Positions 1-10,242 of a DNA stretch of 35,875 nt are shown here, in pieces (the stretch's first letter is position 1; each line of letters opens with the position of its first letter). The stretch comes from Fidelibacterota bacterium (GTDB taxonomy: Bacteria > Fidelibacterota > Marinisomatia > Marinisomatales > UBA1611). Location: the NCBI GenBank assembly GCA_028338895.1, contig JAOLAV010000008.1, positions 1 to 35,875 of the forward strand, written 5' to 3'. The notes beneath the pieces were generated by a model. That model was not told the DNA's origin, did not search any database, and worked only from the letters and a program-made list of their open reading frames with translations. The translations under genes were made by a program, and so were the position numbers.

Positions 1-376
1 TTAACCAATTTTCTTCTTCTGGTGATTTTTCAACTTCTATATCTATTTTTTTTTCAGAGTAGTCAAGAATAGCAAAAGTAAAAATTTGGTTAGATATTTC
101 ATCTCCATAATCAGAAATAACTACTTGGATAGAGAACTCACCAGGGTAGTCCGGGGTGAATGTCATTTCATTACCATCTTTAGTTGAAACAAGATCACCT
201 GAATTCATGAGTGATCCATCTGGTTGATTTGTTAAAGTCCAAAAATAATCTATATCCATGCCTTCATCAGGTTGCTCGGCTGTTATTGTAATTGGTTCGC
301 TTACGTAACCTTCAATTCCATTACTACCACATGAAATTGCAAATAGCGCAAATAAACTATATAGATTCTTTAACAT
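1..376 (-). CDS. Putative secreted lipoprotein with Ig/PKD-like domain, truncated at window edge (C-terminus missing)
   Basis: Hand translation of the minus strand from ATG at 376: MLKNLYSLFALFAISCGSNGIEGYVSEPITITAEQPDEGMDIDYFWTLTNQPDGSLMNSGDLVSTKDGNEMTFTPDYPGEFSIQVVISDYGDEISNQIFTFAILDYSEKKIDIEVEKSPEEENWL..., open to the edge. Lipobox-like LFAISC after a short hydrophobic segment. Not in the supplied ORF track. Confidence 0.75.
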   Translation of the reverse strand, partial: MLKNLYSLFALFAISCGSNGIEGYVSEPITITAEQPDEGMDIDYFWTLTNQPDGSLMNSGDLVSTKDGNEMTFTPDYPGEFSIQVVISDYGDEISNQIFTFAILDYSEKKIDIEVEKSPEEENWL

Positions 377-388
377 AATAGATTTTTC

Positions 389-811
389 TTAATTAGTTAG
401 AATTTCACTCTTTGTAAAGAAAAAGGCAATTTCTTTTTCAGCATTTTCATCACTATCTGATCCATGAACAGCATTTTCTTGAATACTTGTTGCGAATTCT
501 TTTCTTATAGTACCTTCAATTGCTTCTTTTGGATTTGTTGCTCCAATAGCTTCTCTCCAAGCTTGAACAGCATTCTCTTTTTCCAATGCTAGAACCATAC
601 ATGGACCGGAGGTCATAAAGCTAGTAAGTTCCTTAAAAAATGGTCTTTCTTTGTGGACAGCATAAAATCCTTCTGCTTTAGGCATATCCATTTGCAGAAG
701 TTTGGCTGAAATTATTTTAAAATTATTTTGAATGATTCTATCATATACTTTTCCAGTATTACCATTTTTTACGGCATCTGGTTTAATTATTGCAAAAGTT
801 CTATTACTCAT
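389..811 (-). CDS. ndk: Nucleoside diphosphate kinase
   Basis: [26 protein letters not shown]...[23 protein letters not shown] active-site motif with catalytic His (VHGSDS). Confidence 0.97.
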   Translation of the reverse strand: MSNRTFAIIKPDAVKNGNTGKVYDRIIQNNFKIISAKLLQMDMPKAEGFYAVHKERPFFKELTSFMTSGPCMVLALEKENAVQAWREAIGATNPKEAIEGTIRKEFATSIQENAVHGSDSDENAEKEIAFFFTKSEILTN

Positions 812-822
812 TTTTAATCCTT

Positions 823-1704
823 TTATCTTTTTTCCATTGCTTTTTTCATCAACTCACCAATATCAGCAACCGATTTAGCAACATTTATTCCACATTCTCC
901 TAAGATTCGCATTTTTGCCTCTGCAGTATCATCCCCACCAGAGACTATTGCACCAGCATGCCCCATTCTTCTACCTGGCGGTGCAGTCTGCCCAGCAATA
1001 AATCCAACAATTGGTTTAGTCATATTTTCTTTAGCCCATTTTGCGGCTTCAATTTCCATTTGACCACCTATTTCGCCAATTATAACGACACCTTCTGTTT
1101 CTACATCTTCTTCAAAAAGAGCTAGGCAATCTTTCATAGTTGTACCAATAATAGGATCTCCACCTATACCAATTGCAGTTGTTTGACCAAGTCCTGCGTG
1201 GACTAATTGGTCAATAGCTTCGTATGTTAGAGTTCCTGATTTAGAAATAACTCCTATATTTCCTTTTTTACAAATAAAACCTGGCATGATACCTAATTTG
1301 CATTCATCAACAGTGATTATACCAGGACAATTGGGACCAATTAAATGAATATTATGCTTTTTAACTATCTGCTTTGCTTTCGTCATATCTTGTACTGGAA
1401 CACCTTCTGTTATACAGACAATAACTTTGATACCTGCGAGTGCTGCTTCTATTATAGCATCTGCTGCAAATGCTGGAGGGACAAATATTATCGAAGTATT
1501 TGCGTTCTCTTTTTCAACAGCTTCAATAACCATATTGTAAACAGGGACATTGTCATCTAAAGTCTTCTGACCACCCTTTCCCGGAGTTACTCCTGCAACT
1601 ATATTAGTCCCATATTCAATCATTTGTTTTGAATGGAATTGACCTTCAGATCCGGTTATGCCTTGCACGACAACATTTGAATTTTTGTTTATAAGTATGG
1701 ACAT
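823..1704 (-). CDS. sucD: Succinyl-CoA synthetase (ADP/GDP-forming) alpha subunit
   Basis: CoA-binding N-terminus ([33 protein letters not shown]) and phospho-His region [10 protein letters not shown]; adjacent to sucC. Confidence 0.97.
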   Translation of the reverse strand: MSILINKNSNVVVQGITGSEGQFHSKQMIEYGTNIVAGVTPGKGGQKTLDDNVPVYNMVIEAVEKENANTSIIFVPPAFAADAIIEAALAGIKVIVCITEGVPVQDMTKAKQIVKKHNIHLIGPNCPGIITVDECKLGIMPGFICKKGNIGVISKSGTLTYEAIDQLVHAGLGQTTAIGIGGDPIIGTTMKDCLALFEEDVETEGVVIIGEIGGQMEIEAAKWAKENMTKPIVGFIAGQTAPPGRRMGHAGAIVSGGDDTAEAKMRILGECGINVAKSVADIGELMKKAMEKR

Positions 1705-1705
1705 T

Positions 1706-2881
1706 TTAATTTTTCTCCGCTTTTAAGGCTGCATTTACAACTTTTTCAGCAGCATCTTTCATTCCAATTGCTGGAATTATTGAGACTCCAGACTCCTTAA
1801 GAATAATTTGTGCTTCTTTTGCATTTGTTCCTTCTAACCTAACCACAACTGGTACTTCGAGTCCTAATTCCTTAACCGCTTGAACTACCCCATTTGCTAC
1901 ACGATCACAACGAACTATTCCTCCGAAGATATTAATTAAAATAGCTTTTACATTTGAATCTGAAAGAATAATTCTAAATCCATTCTTAACAGTCTCAGCA
2001 TTTGCCGTTCCTCCGACATCTAAAAAATTAGCAGGATCACCGCCTGCAAGTTTAATTATATCCATTGTTGCCATTGCGAGACCAGCACCATTTACCATAC
2101 AACCGACGTTACCATCTAACTTTATGTAGTTTAAATTATATTTACTTGCTTCAACTTCCATCGGGTCTTCTTCACTTAAATCTCGCATTTCAACAATTTC
2201 ATGCTGCCTGAAGAGAGCATTGCTATCAAAATTAAATTTTGCATCAAGAGCTACAATATGATTATCAGCTGTTTTAACTAACGGGTTTACCTCCAGCAAT
2301 GATGAATCTGTAGCAATATAACATTCATACATTTTTAAAAATATTTTACTAGCTTCCTTTAATGCACCATCTTTTAAATTGAGAGCATATGCTAGCTGAC
2401 TTGCTTGGAACATCTTCATTCCTAAAAAAGGATCAATCCAAACTTTAATAATTTTTTCTGGTGTTTCTTGAGCTACTTTTTCAATTTCTACACCGCCTTC
2501 CGTAGAAACCATAAAAACATCCATTTCTTTACCCCTATCAAGAGTAATAGCGGCATAAAATTCTTGATCAATATCGGCACCAGATTCGATTAGAAGACGT
2601 TCTACTTCTTTCCCATTTGTACCTGTTTGATGTGTTATTAAAGTCATACCTAAAATCTCTTTAGCCAGATTTTTTACTTCCTCGCGATTTTTAGCCAGTT
2701 TAACTCCTCCACCTTTGCCCCGACCACCTGCATGAATTTGAGCTTTCACAACTACTGGGCTTGTTTCTAATTCATCAAAGGCGGCAACAGACTCCTCAAC
2801 ACTAAAAGTTGGTATTCCTTTTGGTGTCTTAATCCCATATTTTTGGAAAAGAATTTTACCTTGATATTCATGTATTTTCAT
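1706..2881 (-). CDS. sucC: Succinyl-CoA synthetase beta subunit
   Basis: [24 protein letters not shown]..., [23 protein letters not shown]-grasp, [16 protein letters not shown]. Confidence 0.97.
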   Translation of the reverse strand: MKIHEYQGKILFQKYGIKTPKGIPTFSVEESVAAFDELETSPVVVKAQIHAGGRGKGGGVKLAKNREEVKNLAKEILGMTLITHQTGTNGKEVERLLIESGADIDQEFYAAITLDRGKEMDVFMVSTEGGVEIEKVAQETPEKIIKVWIDPFLGMKMFQASQLAYALNLKDGALKEASKIFLKMYECYIATDSSLLEVNPLVKTADNHIVALDAKFNFDSNALFRQHEIVEMRDLSEEDPMEVEASKYNLNYIKLDGNVGCMVNGAGLAMATMDIIKLAGGDPANFLDVGGTANAETVKNGFRIILSDSNVKAILINIFGGIVRCDRVANGVVQAVKELGLEVPVVVRLEGTNAKEAQIILKESGVSIIPAIGMKDAAEKVVNAALKAEKN

Positions 2882-2883
2882 AT

Positions 2884-3825
2884 TTAATTCCTTATTTCAG
2901 TGCCTGCCTGGCCTTTTAGAGCATCTTTAATACAAGCAATAGATGTTATAACAACTTTTTCTCCACGATGTTTTAGAAAATGAATAGCAGCCTTAATTTT
3001 AGGTGCAATACTACCTTCTTGAAATACATCCTCTAGGTATAATCTTTCTGCTTCTTTTCTACTCATAAAAAATACAGGTTCTTGCTTTTTTGTACCAAAG
3101 TTTTTATAAACATTATCAACATCGGTTATAATCCATAATTCTTGAGCTCTTATAATATGACCCATTTTTGCTGCAGCATAATCTTTATCGATTACCGCAT
3201 CTAGGCCATCTAAATATCCTTTTTTATTATTGCAAACAGGAATCCCACCACCACCGGCAGCGATAACTATAGTTCCTCCTTCGACTAGGGATTTAATTGA
3301 TTTACCATGCATTATGTACTCAGGCATGGGGGAAGGGACGACTCGCCTGAAACTTCCTTTTTCCTGTTCTTTTATGAACCAACCGAATAGTTTACTCATT
3401 TTTTCAGCCTCTTTTTTATTGTAGCGCTGGCCAATAAACTTAGTAGGTTTTGAAAAAGTTGGATCTTTTGCATCAACGAGTACTTGTGTAATCAATGTGA
3501 CTACTTCTCTATCAACTTTAAGATCTCTTAATTTATTTTGGAGAGATTGTTGAATCATGTAACCAATTGTTCCTTGTGTTCCAGCAACACAAACGCCCAT
3601 AGGAAGAGGAGGGACTACCGGGTATGTTAAATTCATACGTAGCAGGTCATTGCCTATTTGTGGTCCGTTACCGTGATTTATACATAAGTTGTAATTGAGT
3701 TTAACAAAGTGGCTAATAGATTCAAGAGTTGACCTTGTATTGGAAAATTGCTCTTCAATTGTTCCTTTCTTATTTTTTGGGGAGATACTGTTTCCACCCA
3801 TTGCAATCATTGCTGTAGGATTCAA
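2884..3825 (-). CDS. arcC: Carbamate kinase
   Basis: AMGGNSI, NHGNGPQIGNDLLR, GTQGTIGYMIQQSL, IAAGGGGIPV, IDKDYAAAKMG motifs of the amino-acid kinase family, carbamate kinase type. Confidence 0.93.
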   Translation of the reverse strand: MNPTAMIAMGGNSISPKNKKGTIEEQFSNTRSTLESISHFVKLNYNLCINHGNGPQIGNDLLRMNLTYPVVPPLPMGVCVAGTQGTIGYMIQQSLQNKLRDLKVDREVVTLITQVLVDAKDPTFSKPTKFIGQRYNKKEAEKMSKLFGWFIKEQEKGSFRRVVPSPMPEYIMHGKSIKSLVEGGTIVIAAGGGGIPVCNNKKGYLDGLDAVIDKDYAAAKMGHIIRAQELWIITDVDNVYKNFGTKKQEPVFFMSRKEAERLYLEDVFQEGSIAPKIKAAIHFLKHRGEKVVITSIACIKDALKGQAGTEIRN

Positions 3826-5436
3826 TTAATCCTCACTTAAAAATGGATAGCGATAATTTGTTGGAGTTTCAAAAACTTCTTTAATTGTTCTAACAGAAAC
3901 CCACCTATTTAAATTAATTTCAGAACCAGCTTTATCATTAGTTCCTGATGCTCTTGCCCCACCAAAAGGTTGTTGCCCGACAACGGCACCAGTTGGTTTA
4001 TCATTTATATAAAAGTTCCCAGCTGAATACTTAAGAATATTTTTGGCCTGATTAATCATTTCTTTGTCTTCACCCATTACGCAACCAGTTAATGCGTATG
4101 GTGATGTTTTATCAACAAGTTCAAGTGTCTCTTCCCACTTATTACTGTCGTATAGGTATATAGTCAATACAGGACCAAATATTTCTTCTTCCATTGTTTT
4201 AAAATAAGGGTTAGTCGTTAATATAGTGGTTGGCTCAATAAAATAACCAATTGAATCATCGCAAATACCACCTGAAACTATTTCAGCTTGGCTTGAAGCT
4301 TTTGCATAATCAATATAACTTTTTATGGAATTAAATGCTTTCTTATCAATAACTGCATTAATAAAGTTAGAAAAATCTTTTGGAGAACCCATCTTAATAG
4401 TTGATAATTCTGATAAATAATGTTCTTTTAGCTTTGGCCAAATATCCTTTGGAATATAAGCTCTGGACATTGCCGAACATTTCTGCCCTTGAAATTCAAA
4501 TGCTCCACGAATCATTGCAGTAGATAGTTTTTTAATATCAACGGAATTATGCGCTATACAAAAATCTTTCCCACCTGTTTCGCCAACAATTCTAGGATAT
4601 GATTTATATTTGTTGATATTTTCGCCTATTGTTTTCCAAATATGCTGAAATGTCCTCGTTGATCCGGTAAAATGAATACCAGCAAGGTTTGGATCTTTTA
4701 ATACAGCATTCCCGACCTTTGAACCATCACCTGGTATAAAGTTTATTATACCTTCAGGCAGTCCAGCTTCTTCTAAAAGTTTCATAATATAGTAACCTGA
4801 AAGAACTGAACTTGAAGCCGGTTTCCACAATGCTACATTACCCATTAATACTGGAGCTGAAGGTAAGTTTCCAGCAATTGAGGTGAAATTAAAAGGGGTT
4901 ATGGCAAAGATAAACCCTTCAAGAGCACGATATTCTAAATAGTTATGTACACCTTTTGGTGATATAAGATTTTGTTTTGAGTGAATGTCTAAAGCAAACT
5001 CAGCATTAAAATTAAAAAAGTCAATCAATTCACAAGCTGAGTCTATTTCAGCCTGATAAACATTTTTACTTTGATTAAGCATGGTCGCAGCATTAATACG
5101 ATCTCTCCAAGGTCCTTTTAAAAGATTCGCAGCCTTACGAAAAATATCAACTCTTTGTTCGATTGTAGTTTTAGACCAAGAGTTCCATTTTTCAAGGCTA
5201 GTTTGAATAGCAAGGCTAATTTCAGAATCGCCAGCTTTATGATAAGTAGCAAGTATCTTCTTATGATTGTGAGGTTGTATACATTCACCAATATTACCTG
5301 TATGTATTTCTTTTCCGCCAATGATAACAGGTATCTCGAGTGTTTGGTTACTTAATTTTTCATATTCTTTTTGTAAATTAATTCTTTCGATTGATCCTGG
5401 AGCATAATCTAAAATTGGTTCATTAGTTGATTTCAT
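3826..5436 (-). CDS. pruA: L-glutamate gamma-semialdehyde (1-pyrroline-5-carboxylate) dehydrogenase, stand-alone ALDH4 type
   Basis: ALDH motifs: ITPFNFTSIAGNLPSAPVLMGN, GETGGKDFCIAHNSVD, FEFQGQKCSAMSRAYIP (catalytic Cys), EEIFGPVLTIYLY, QQPFGGARASGTNDKAG. Confidence 0.93.
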   Translation of the reverse strand: MKSTNEPILDYAPGSIERINLQKEYEKLSNQTLEIPVIIGGKEIHTGNIGECIQPHNHKKILATYHKAGDSEISLAIQTSLEKWNSWSKTTIEQRVDIFRKAANLLKGPWRDRINAATMLNQSKNVYQAEIDSACELIDFFNFNAEFALDIHSKQNLISPKGVHNYLEYRALEGFIFAITPFNFTSIAGNLPSAPVLMGNVALWKPASSSVLSGYYIMKLLEEAGLPEGIINFIPGDGSKVGNAVLKDPNLAGIHFTGSTRTFQHIWKTIGENINKYKSYPRIVGETGGKDFCIAHNSVDIKKLSTAMIRGAFEFQGQKCSAMSRAYIPKDIWPKLKEHYLSELSTIKMGSPKDFSNFINAVIDKKAFNSIKSYIDYAKASSQAEIVSGGICDDSIGYFIEPTTILTTNPYFKTMEEEIFGPVLTIYLYDSNKWEETLELVDKTSPYALTGCVMGEDKEMINQAKNILKYSAGNFYINDKPTGAVVGQQPFGGARASGTNDKAGSEINLNRWVSVRTIKEVFETPTNYRYPFLSED

Positions 5437-5483
5437 ATTGTTTTTTTTTATTTGGTGAAATAATTAAAGAATTAATTAAGTGT

Positions 5484-5512
5484 AAATTACTAGACAATAA
5501 ATTTGATGACAA
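5484..5512 (-). promoter_or_regulatory. Possible sigma70-like promoter for the P5CDH-arcC-sucCD-ndk block
   Basis: Minus strand TTGTCA (5507-5512), 17-nt spacer, TAATTT (5484-5489), in the 85-bp gap between dus and P5CDH. Weak -10; AT-rich context makes chance matches common. Confidence 0.25.
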
Positions 5513-5521
5513 GAAACAGAG

Positions 5522-6514
5522 TCATGAATTCTTTAAATAAATTTCACTTGCTTGATCCTTAAAACGATTCAATTCAGAGCGCATTGATTCTAAATTAAGA
5601 GCGGTAACTAAGTTTTGTCTAAAAACTGAAGCACCAGGAAATCCTTTAATATAGTTAGAAAAATGTTTTCTCATTAAATTTGCTCCTGCTTTTTCCCCTC
5701 TACTATTAATTAGTAAATCAAAATGCCTCTCGCATGTTTTAGCTATCTCAATCAATGATGGAGTAGGAGGTAGGGGCTCATTGTTATATCGAGCTAATGC
5801 ATTTTTGAAGAACCATGGATTACCATATGCAGCTCTACCTATCATGACAGCATCGCACCCAGTAATATCGAACATTCTTATCATATCATCTGGAGTTCGA
5901 ATATCACCATTTCCAATTATTGGAATTTTACAAGAGTCCTTTAATTCTTTAATGTATTGCCAGTCAGCATTACCTGAATATCTCTGTTTGGTAGTTCTTG
6001 GGTGAAGCGCAATAGCTTTAACACCGATTAACTCTAGCCTTGGTCCGACCTCAGGTATTATAATTTTTTGATGATCCCAGCCCATTCGCATTTTAACCGT
6101 TACAGGTATTTCGGGTACTGATTCTACAACCGCAGTGGTAATTTCATCCATTAAGCAAAGGTCTTTTAATGCTGCTGATCCACCGCCTCTTTTTGTTACT
6201 TTAGGTACTGGGCAACCATAATTAATATCTAATATATCTGGCGAAAATTTTTCATAAACATATCTAGCTGCTTGGCTCATAGTTTCAGGATCACTACCAA
6301 AAATTTGAACACCGATTGGTCTTTCAAGTTCATTGAATTCAATTAAATTAAGTGTTTTTGTATTTTCCCTAATTATACCATCAGCTGAAACAAATTCAGA
6401 ATAAACTATTCCTGCTCCCATTTCTTTGCATAGGATTCTAAAAGGATAATCAGTAACGCCAGCCATGGGAGCCAGAAAAATGGGTGCGGAAATTTCAATA
6501 TTACCTATATTCAT
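5522..6514 (-). CDS. dus: tRNA-dihydrouridine synthase
   Basis: APMAGVTDYPFRILCKEMGAGIVYSEFVSADG, DINYGCPVPKVTKRGGGSAALKD, VTVKMRMGWD, IALHPRTTKQRYSG, GNGDIRTPDD. Confidence 0.95.
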   Translation of the reverse strand: MNIGNIEISAPIFLAPMAGVTDYPFRILCKEMGAGIVYSEFVSADGIIRENTKTLNLIEFNELERPIGVQIFGSDPETMSQAARYVYEKFSPDILDINYGCPVPKVTKRGGGSAALKDLCLMDEITTAVVESVPEIPVTVKMRMGWDHQKIIIPEVGPRLELIGVKAIALHPRTTKQRYSGNADWQYIKELKDSCKIPIIGNGDIRTPDDMIRMFDITGCDAVMIGRAAYGNPWFFKNALARYNNEPLPPTPSLIEIAKTCERHFDLLINSRGEKAGANLMRKHFSNYIKGFPGASVFRQNLVTALNLESMRSELNRFKDQASEIYLKNS

Positions 6515-6650
6515 AAGTAGAAATTTAAAATATAACGACTTAATTAAGTAATTATATGCGATTTTTTTTTAATGCAAAAATAAATTTGTTAGTATAGATA
6601 TTAACCTTAATTTTCCGGGCATTTTTTAATAAACTAAGATTATAATAATT

Positions 6651-6887
6651 ATGAGCAGAATTTGTGATGTAACTGGTAAAAAGCCAATGTTTGGAAATAA
6701 TGTTAGTCATGCAAACAATAAGAGCCGACGTAGATTTAACGTTAACTTGCAAAAGAAAAAATTTTGGTTACCTGATGAAAATCGATACATATCTTTACGT
6801 CTTTCCACCCGTGGAATGCGAATAATTGATAAAAAAGGTATAGCAAGTGTTGTCAGAGATCTAAGAAAGAAAGGTGTTAAGGTTTAG
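6651..6887 (+). CDS. rpmB: 50S ribosomal protein L28
   Basis: [40 protein letters not shown]...[15 protein letters not shown]. Confidence 0.97.
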   Translation: MSRICDVTGKKPMFGNNVSHANNKSRRRFNVNLQKKKFWLPDENRYISLRLSTRGMRIIDKKGIASVVRDLRKKGVKV

Positions 6888-6904
6888 TTCTTACAAATAA
6901 ACTT

Positions 6905-6954
6905 TTAGCTAAAAAAAAGCCTTGAAAGTAATTTCAAGGCTTTTTTTTAGCTAA
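6905..6954. terminator. Bidirectional intrinsic terminator between convergent rpmB and ftsZ
   Basis: Perfect inverted repeat: ttagctaaaaaaaagccttgaaa (6905-6927), loop gtaa, tttcaaggcttttttttagctaa (6932-6954). A and T runs flank the GCCTTGAAA core so it can act in both directions. Confidence 0.93.
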
Positions 6955-6972
6955 TTATAACTATTTTAAAGT

Positions 6973-8181
6973 TTAATCATGTTGACGTCTGATAAAAGCA
7001 GGAATCTGTAAGTCTTTACCATATATTACCGGAGAGTCTGAAGTATCATCAAATGTTAATATAGGTTTCCTTTTTTTCTCAACTTCTTCAATTCCTTCTT
7101 TTTCTTTTAGCTCTTTTTGAATATGTAGAGGTTTATTATGTTGTTCTTGTAACTCTCTCGTTGGAAGTGTCTCTATAAAATCTTCTTGATATTCTTCTTT
7201 TTTGATCTCGGCTACTTGTTTTGGCATATTAAAACCTGTTGCAATTACAGTAACTCTAATTTCATCTTTTAAATTAGGATCAATAACAGCACCAAAAATT
7301 ATATTTGCTGATGGTCCAGCCTCTTCAAAAATAATAGAAGTTGCTTCATTTGCTTCCATTAGAGTCAGATCACTTCCGCCAGTAATATTCACCAGTACGC
7401 CTTGAGCTCCCTTTATTGTAGCATCATCTAGCAGTGGACTTGATATAGCTTGCTGTGCTGCTAGAACGGCTCTTTCTTCTCCAGATGCTACCCCAGTACC
7501 CATTATAGCTTCACCCATATTTTTCATAATAGTTTCTACATCTGCAAAATCTAAATTAATGTGACCTTGAACATTTATTAAGTCCGATATACCTTTTGCT
7601 GCTTGGTGTAAAATTGTATCTGCCATTTGAAATGCCTCTGGAAGAGTTGTTGATTTATCAACAATTGACATTAGCTTTTGGTTAGGTATTGCTATCAAAG
7701 TATCGCAAGCTTTTCTCATTTCAGCAATTCCTTCAAGAGCTCTATTCATTCTTTTTGGACCTTCAAAATTAAATGGTAAAGTTATAATTCCCACTGTAAG
7801 AATACCCAGCTCTCTAGATATTTGTGAAATAACAGGTGCTGCGCCAGTTCCAGTCCCACCACCCATTCCAGCAGTAATAAAAACCATATCAGCACCTTCC
7901 AATAAAGATGTGATTATTTCTTTATCTGCTTCAACAGCTTCCCTACCTACATTTGAATTAGCACCAGCTCCAAGTCCTTTAGTTAAATTTTTACCTACTT
8001 GTATTTTATGTTCAGAAGGGTTGTTCTCAAGATCTTGGGCATCAGTATTAATGGCTATAAAGTCCACACCTTGCATCCCTGAAGTAATCATTCGAGTAAC
8101 GGCATTACCTCCAGCGCCTCCAACGCCTACAACTTTTAATTTTGCTTTTTGCTCTGTTAAGCTATCAAACTCAAACATCAT
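6973..8181 (-). CDS. ftsZ: Cell division protein FtsZ
   Basis: GVGGAGGNAVTRM, FITAGMGGGTGTGAAPVIS, C-terminal conserved peptide DLQIPAFIRRQ. Strong SD TAAGGAG at 8189-8195, 7 nt before ATG. Confidence 0.98.
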   Translation of the reverse strand: MMFEFDSLTEQKAKLKVVGVGGAGGNAVTRMITSGMQGVDFIAINTDAQDLENNPSEHKIQVGKNLTKGLGAGANSNVGREAVEADKEIITSLLEGADMVFITAGMGGGTGTGAAPVISQISRELGILTVGIITLPFNFEGPKRMNRALEGIAEMRKACDTLIAIPNQKLMSIVDKSTTLPEAFQMADTILHQAAKGISDLINVQGHINLDFADVETIMKNMGEAIMGTGVASGEERAVLAAQQAISSPLLDDATIKGAQGVLVNITGGSDLTLMEANEATSIIFEEAGPSANIIFGAVIDPNLKDEIRVTVIATGFNMPKQVAEIKKEEYQEDFIETLPTRELQEQHNKPLHIQKELKEKEGIEEVEKKRKPILTFDDTSDSPVIYGKDLQIPAFIRRQHD

Positions 8182-8209
8182 GATAATTCTCCTTATTTAC
8201 TGGTTTGGT

Positions 8210-9487
8210 TTAAAACATGTTTTCAATAGTATTTCGTATTTTTTCAATTATATTTTTGAAACCTTTATTACTTGAATCTCTTATGTTCATGTGGTCTTTT
8301 GCATATAATGGCCACAATAAGAGTCCCATTATTGTAGCATAACTTGGTCCATCAGCTATCCCCTTTAAACCATCAATTCCTAATGGTTTTCCTTCACGAA
8401 CTTTTACACCTATAGCTTTTTCAGCTAATTGAATAATATTTCTTAATTGAGCACCACCACCTGTTAAAACAATACCATATGTAAGGGGGTCTTTAATATC
8501 TGCCCTTGAAATTTCTCTTAAGACCATCTGTAAAATCTCTTGCATCCGAGCTTCGACGTATTTTGATACTTCGTTTTCAGGGATAGATCTATCTAATTGA
8601 CCATTTGAATTTGATATGTCAATTTTCAATTCATCTGAAGACATCGATGCTTCAGCTGAAGCATACTTTATTTTTATTTCTTCAGCCTCCTTGATACTAA
8701 CTTGAAGCATAACTGCAATATCATTTGTTATGCTTGAAGATCCGATAGGTATAATTGCAGAATGTCTAACTGCGCTTTTATGATAAACTGAAATATTAGT
8801 TGTCGTTGCCCCAATCTCCACTAGTGTGACTCCCAATTCTATTTCGTCTTTTTTCAAAGTTGATAAACCTGAGGCTAATGGTTGAAAAACTAAACCTTTA
8901 ACGGTAATTCCAATCTCCTCTACACAGCTTACTAAGTTATTCATAGCGGTTGTTGCTGCGGTAACAAGGTGAACTCTACCTTCCAAGCGACGACCCGTCA
9001 TTCCTATAGGGTTTGTGATCTCCTCAAGAGTATCTACTAAATACTCCTGTGGTAATGTATGTAAAATATCACGATCTACTGGTAGGGATATTGCTTGAGC
9101 TAAATCCAAAACTTGAATAAGATCATTCTTATTTATTGACCTTTCTAAATTATTCCCTTGATTACCATTGTTACGATTCAATGCTATAGCTGCTTGTGTA
9201 TTTAAGCTTCTAATATGTTCACCAGTTATTGATAAAATAGCATTAGTTACTTTTTTATTGGCCATTAACTCTGAATTATTTAAAACTAATTCAAGTTTCT
9301 CAATTAACTCATCACGGTTAGTAATAACCCCTCTTTTCATGCCAGCAGAAGGAGTAGATGATATACCAAGTAACTTAATTTTTTTTGTCTCTTGATCTAA
9401 CTGTCCAATTGCACATCTTATTGTTTCTGAACCAATATCTAATCCAACTGTAATTTTGTTATCCTGAGTATTTGTCATAAGATTCAT
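8210..9487 (-). CDS. ftsA: Cell division protein FtsA
   Basis: VGLDIGSETIRCAIGQ, RGVITN, VLTGGGAQLRNI; actin-like fold motifs, adjacent to ftsZ. Confidence 0.95.
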   Translation of the reverse strand: MNLMTNTQDNKITVGLDIGSETIRCAIGQLDQETKKIKLLGISSTPSAGMKRGVITNRDELIEKLELVLNNSELMANKKVTNAILSITGEHIRSLNTQAAIALNRNNGNQGNNLERSINKNDLIQVLDLAQAISLPVDRDILHTLPQEYLVDTLEEITNPIGMTGRRLEGRVHLVTAATTAMNNLVSCVEEIGITVKGLVFQPLASGLSTLKKDEIELGVTLVEIGATTTNISVYHKSAVRHSAIIPIGSSSITNDIAVMLQVSIKEAEEIKIKYASAEASMSSDELKIDISNSNGQLDRSIPENEVSKYVEARMQEILQMVLREISRADIKDPLTYGIVLTGGGAQLRNIIQLAEKAIGVKVREGKPLGIDGLKGIADGPSYATIMGLLLWPLYAKDHMNIRDSSNKGFKNIIEKIRNTIENMF

Positions 9488-10242
9488 AAACGCCTTTCCT
9501 TTGCAATAATTTGATTCTTAAAACGCATATCTAAATAACTAAAGTCTGATAGTTTTTTTGGTTTCAATACTTTTTCAAATTCAATTAAATTTTTAATTCG
9601 GGATTTAAATTGCTTCTGTCCAAGATATATATTAGTTGGATAATCATATAAAATAATTTCCATTTCATCGGTAGATGTTATTTTTATCTCTGAAATATTA
9701 TTGTATAATTTTATATAATCATCTTGTATTAATGATAACCATGCAATGCATTGTTTTACTTTTTTAGATAGGACTTTTTTTCCATAAGGGTAAAGTTTAA
9801 GATCTGGGTTGATATTTGTCATAACCGGTAAATTGAATTTATTTGTGTTATTCTTATTTGGTAATACAAAGCCATCCTTATCTAGAAGAATTAAAGGTTC
9901 AGTTTTTAAAAAAACGATTGGCTTTCGTTCAATTATCTCGATTTTTATAGTATGAGGATAATGCTTACTGACTCTAGCCGTTTTAATATATGGGTGAGTT
10001 TCAATAAAATTAGTTATTGATTTAAAATAAGAATTATTTTTATTTCTTATTTGTTCAATAAATTCAATATAAGATCTTTCATCAAGTATTTTTGTTTCGG
10101 AAATTTGAATTTCTGTTAATAATGTTGTCTTATTATATTTCGACCAGGCAAAAGAAAGCCATATCATCATAATTATAATAAGTATAACACTCAATTCCAT
10201 TATAAAGTTTATATTTTTGATACTACTTTTTTTATTAGTCAT
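9484..10242 (-). CDS. ftsQ: Cell division protein FtsQ/DivIB
   Basis: Single N-terminal TM, POTRA-like region (THPYIKTARVSKHYPHTIKIEIIERKPIVFL), position between murB and ftsA. Confidence 0.85.
   Translation of the reverse strand: MTNKKSSIKNINFIMELSVILIIIMMIWLSFAWSKYNKTTLLTEIQISETKILDERSYIEFIEQIRNKNNSYFKSITNFIETHPYIKTARVSKHYPHTIKIEIIERKPIVFLKTEPLILLDKDGFVLPNKNNTNKFNLPVMTNINPDLKLYPYGKKVLSKKVKQCIAWLSLIQDDYIKLYNNISEIKITSTDEMEIILYDYPTNIYLGQKQFKSRIKNLIEFEKVLKPKKLSDFSYLDMRFKNQIIAKERRL

Noticed and set aside
5118-5355. Overlapping ORFs inside P5C dehydrogenase on both strands
   Set aside because: Alternate-frame and antisense readings of a conserved ALDH gene.
6552-6752. 66-aa minus-strand ORF overlapping rpmB 5' region
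   Set aside because: Overlaps rpmB on the opposite strand and has no recognisable features; rpmB explains the locus.
7910-8275. 121-aa plus-strand ORF antisense to ftsZ start
   Set aside because: Shadow ORF opposite highly conserved ftsZ coding sequence; low-complexity Ser/Pro-rich translation with no family resemblance.
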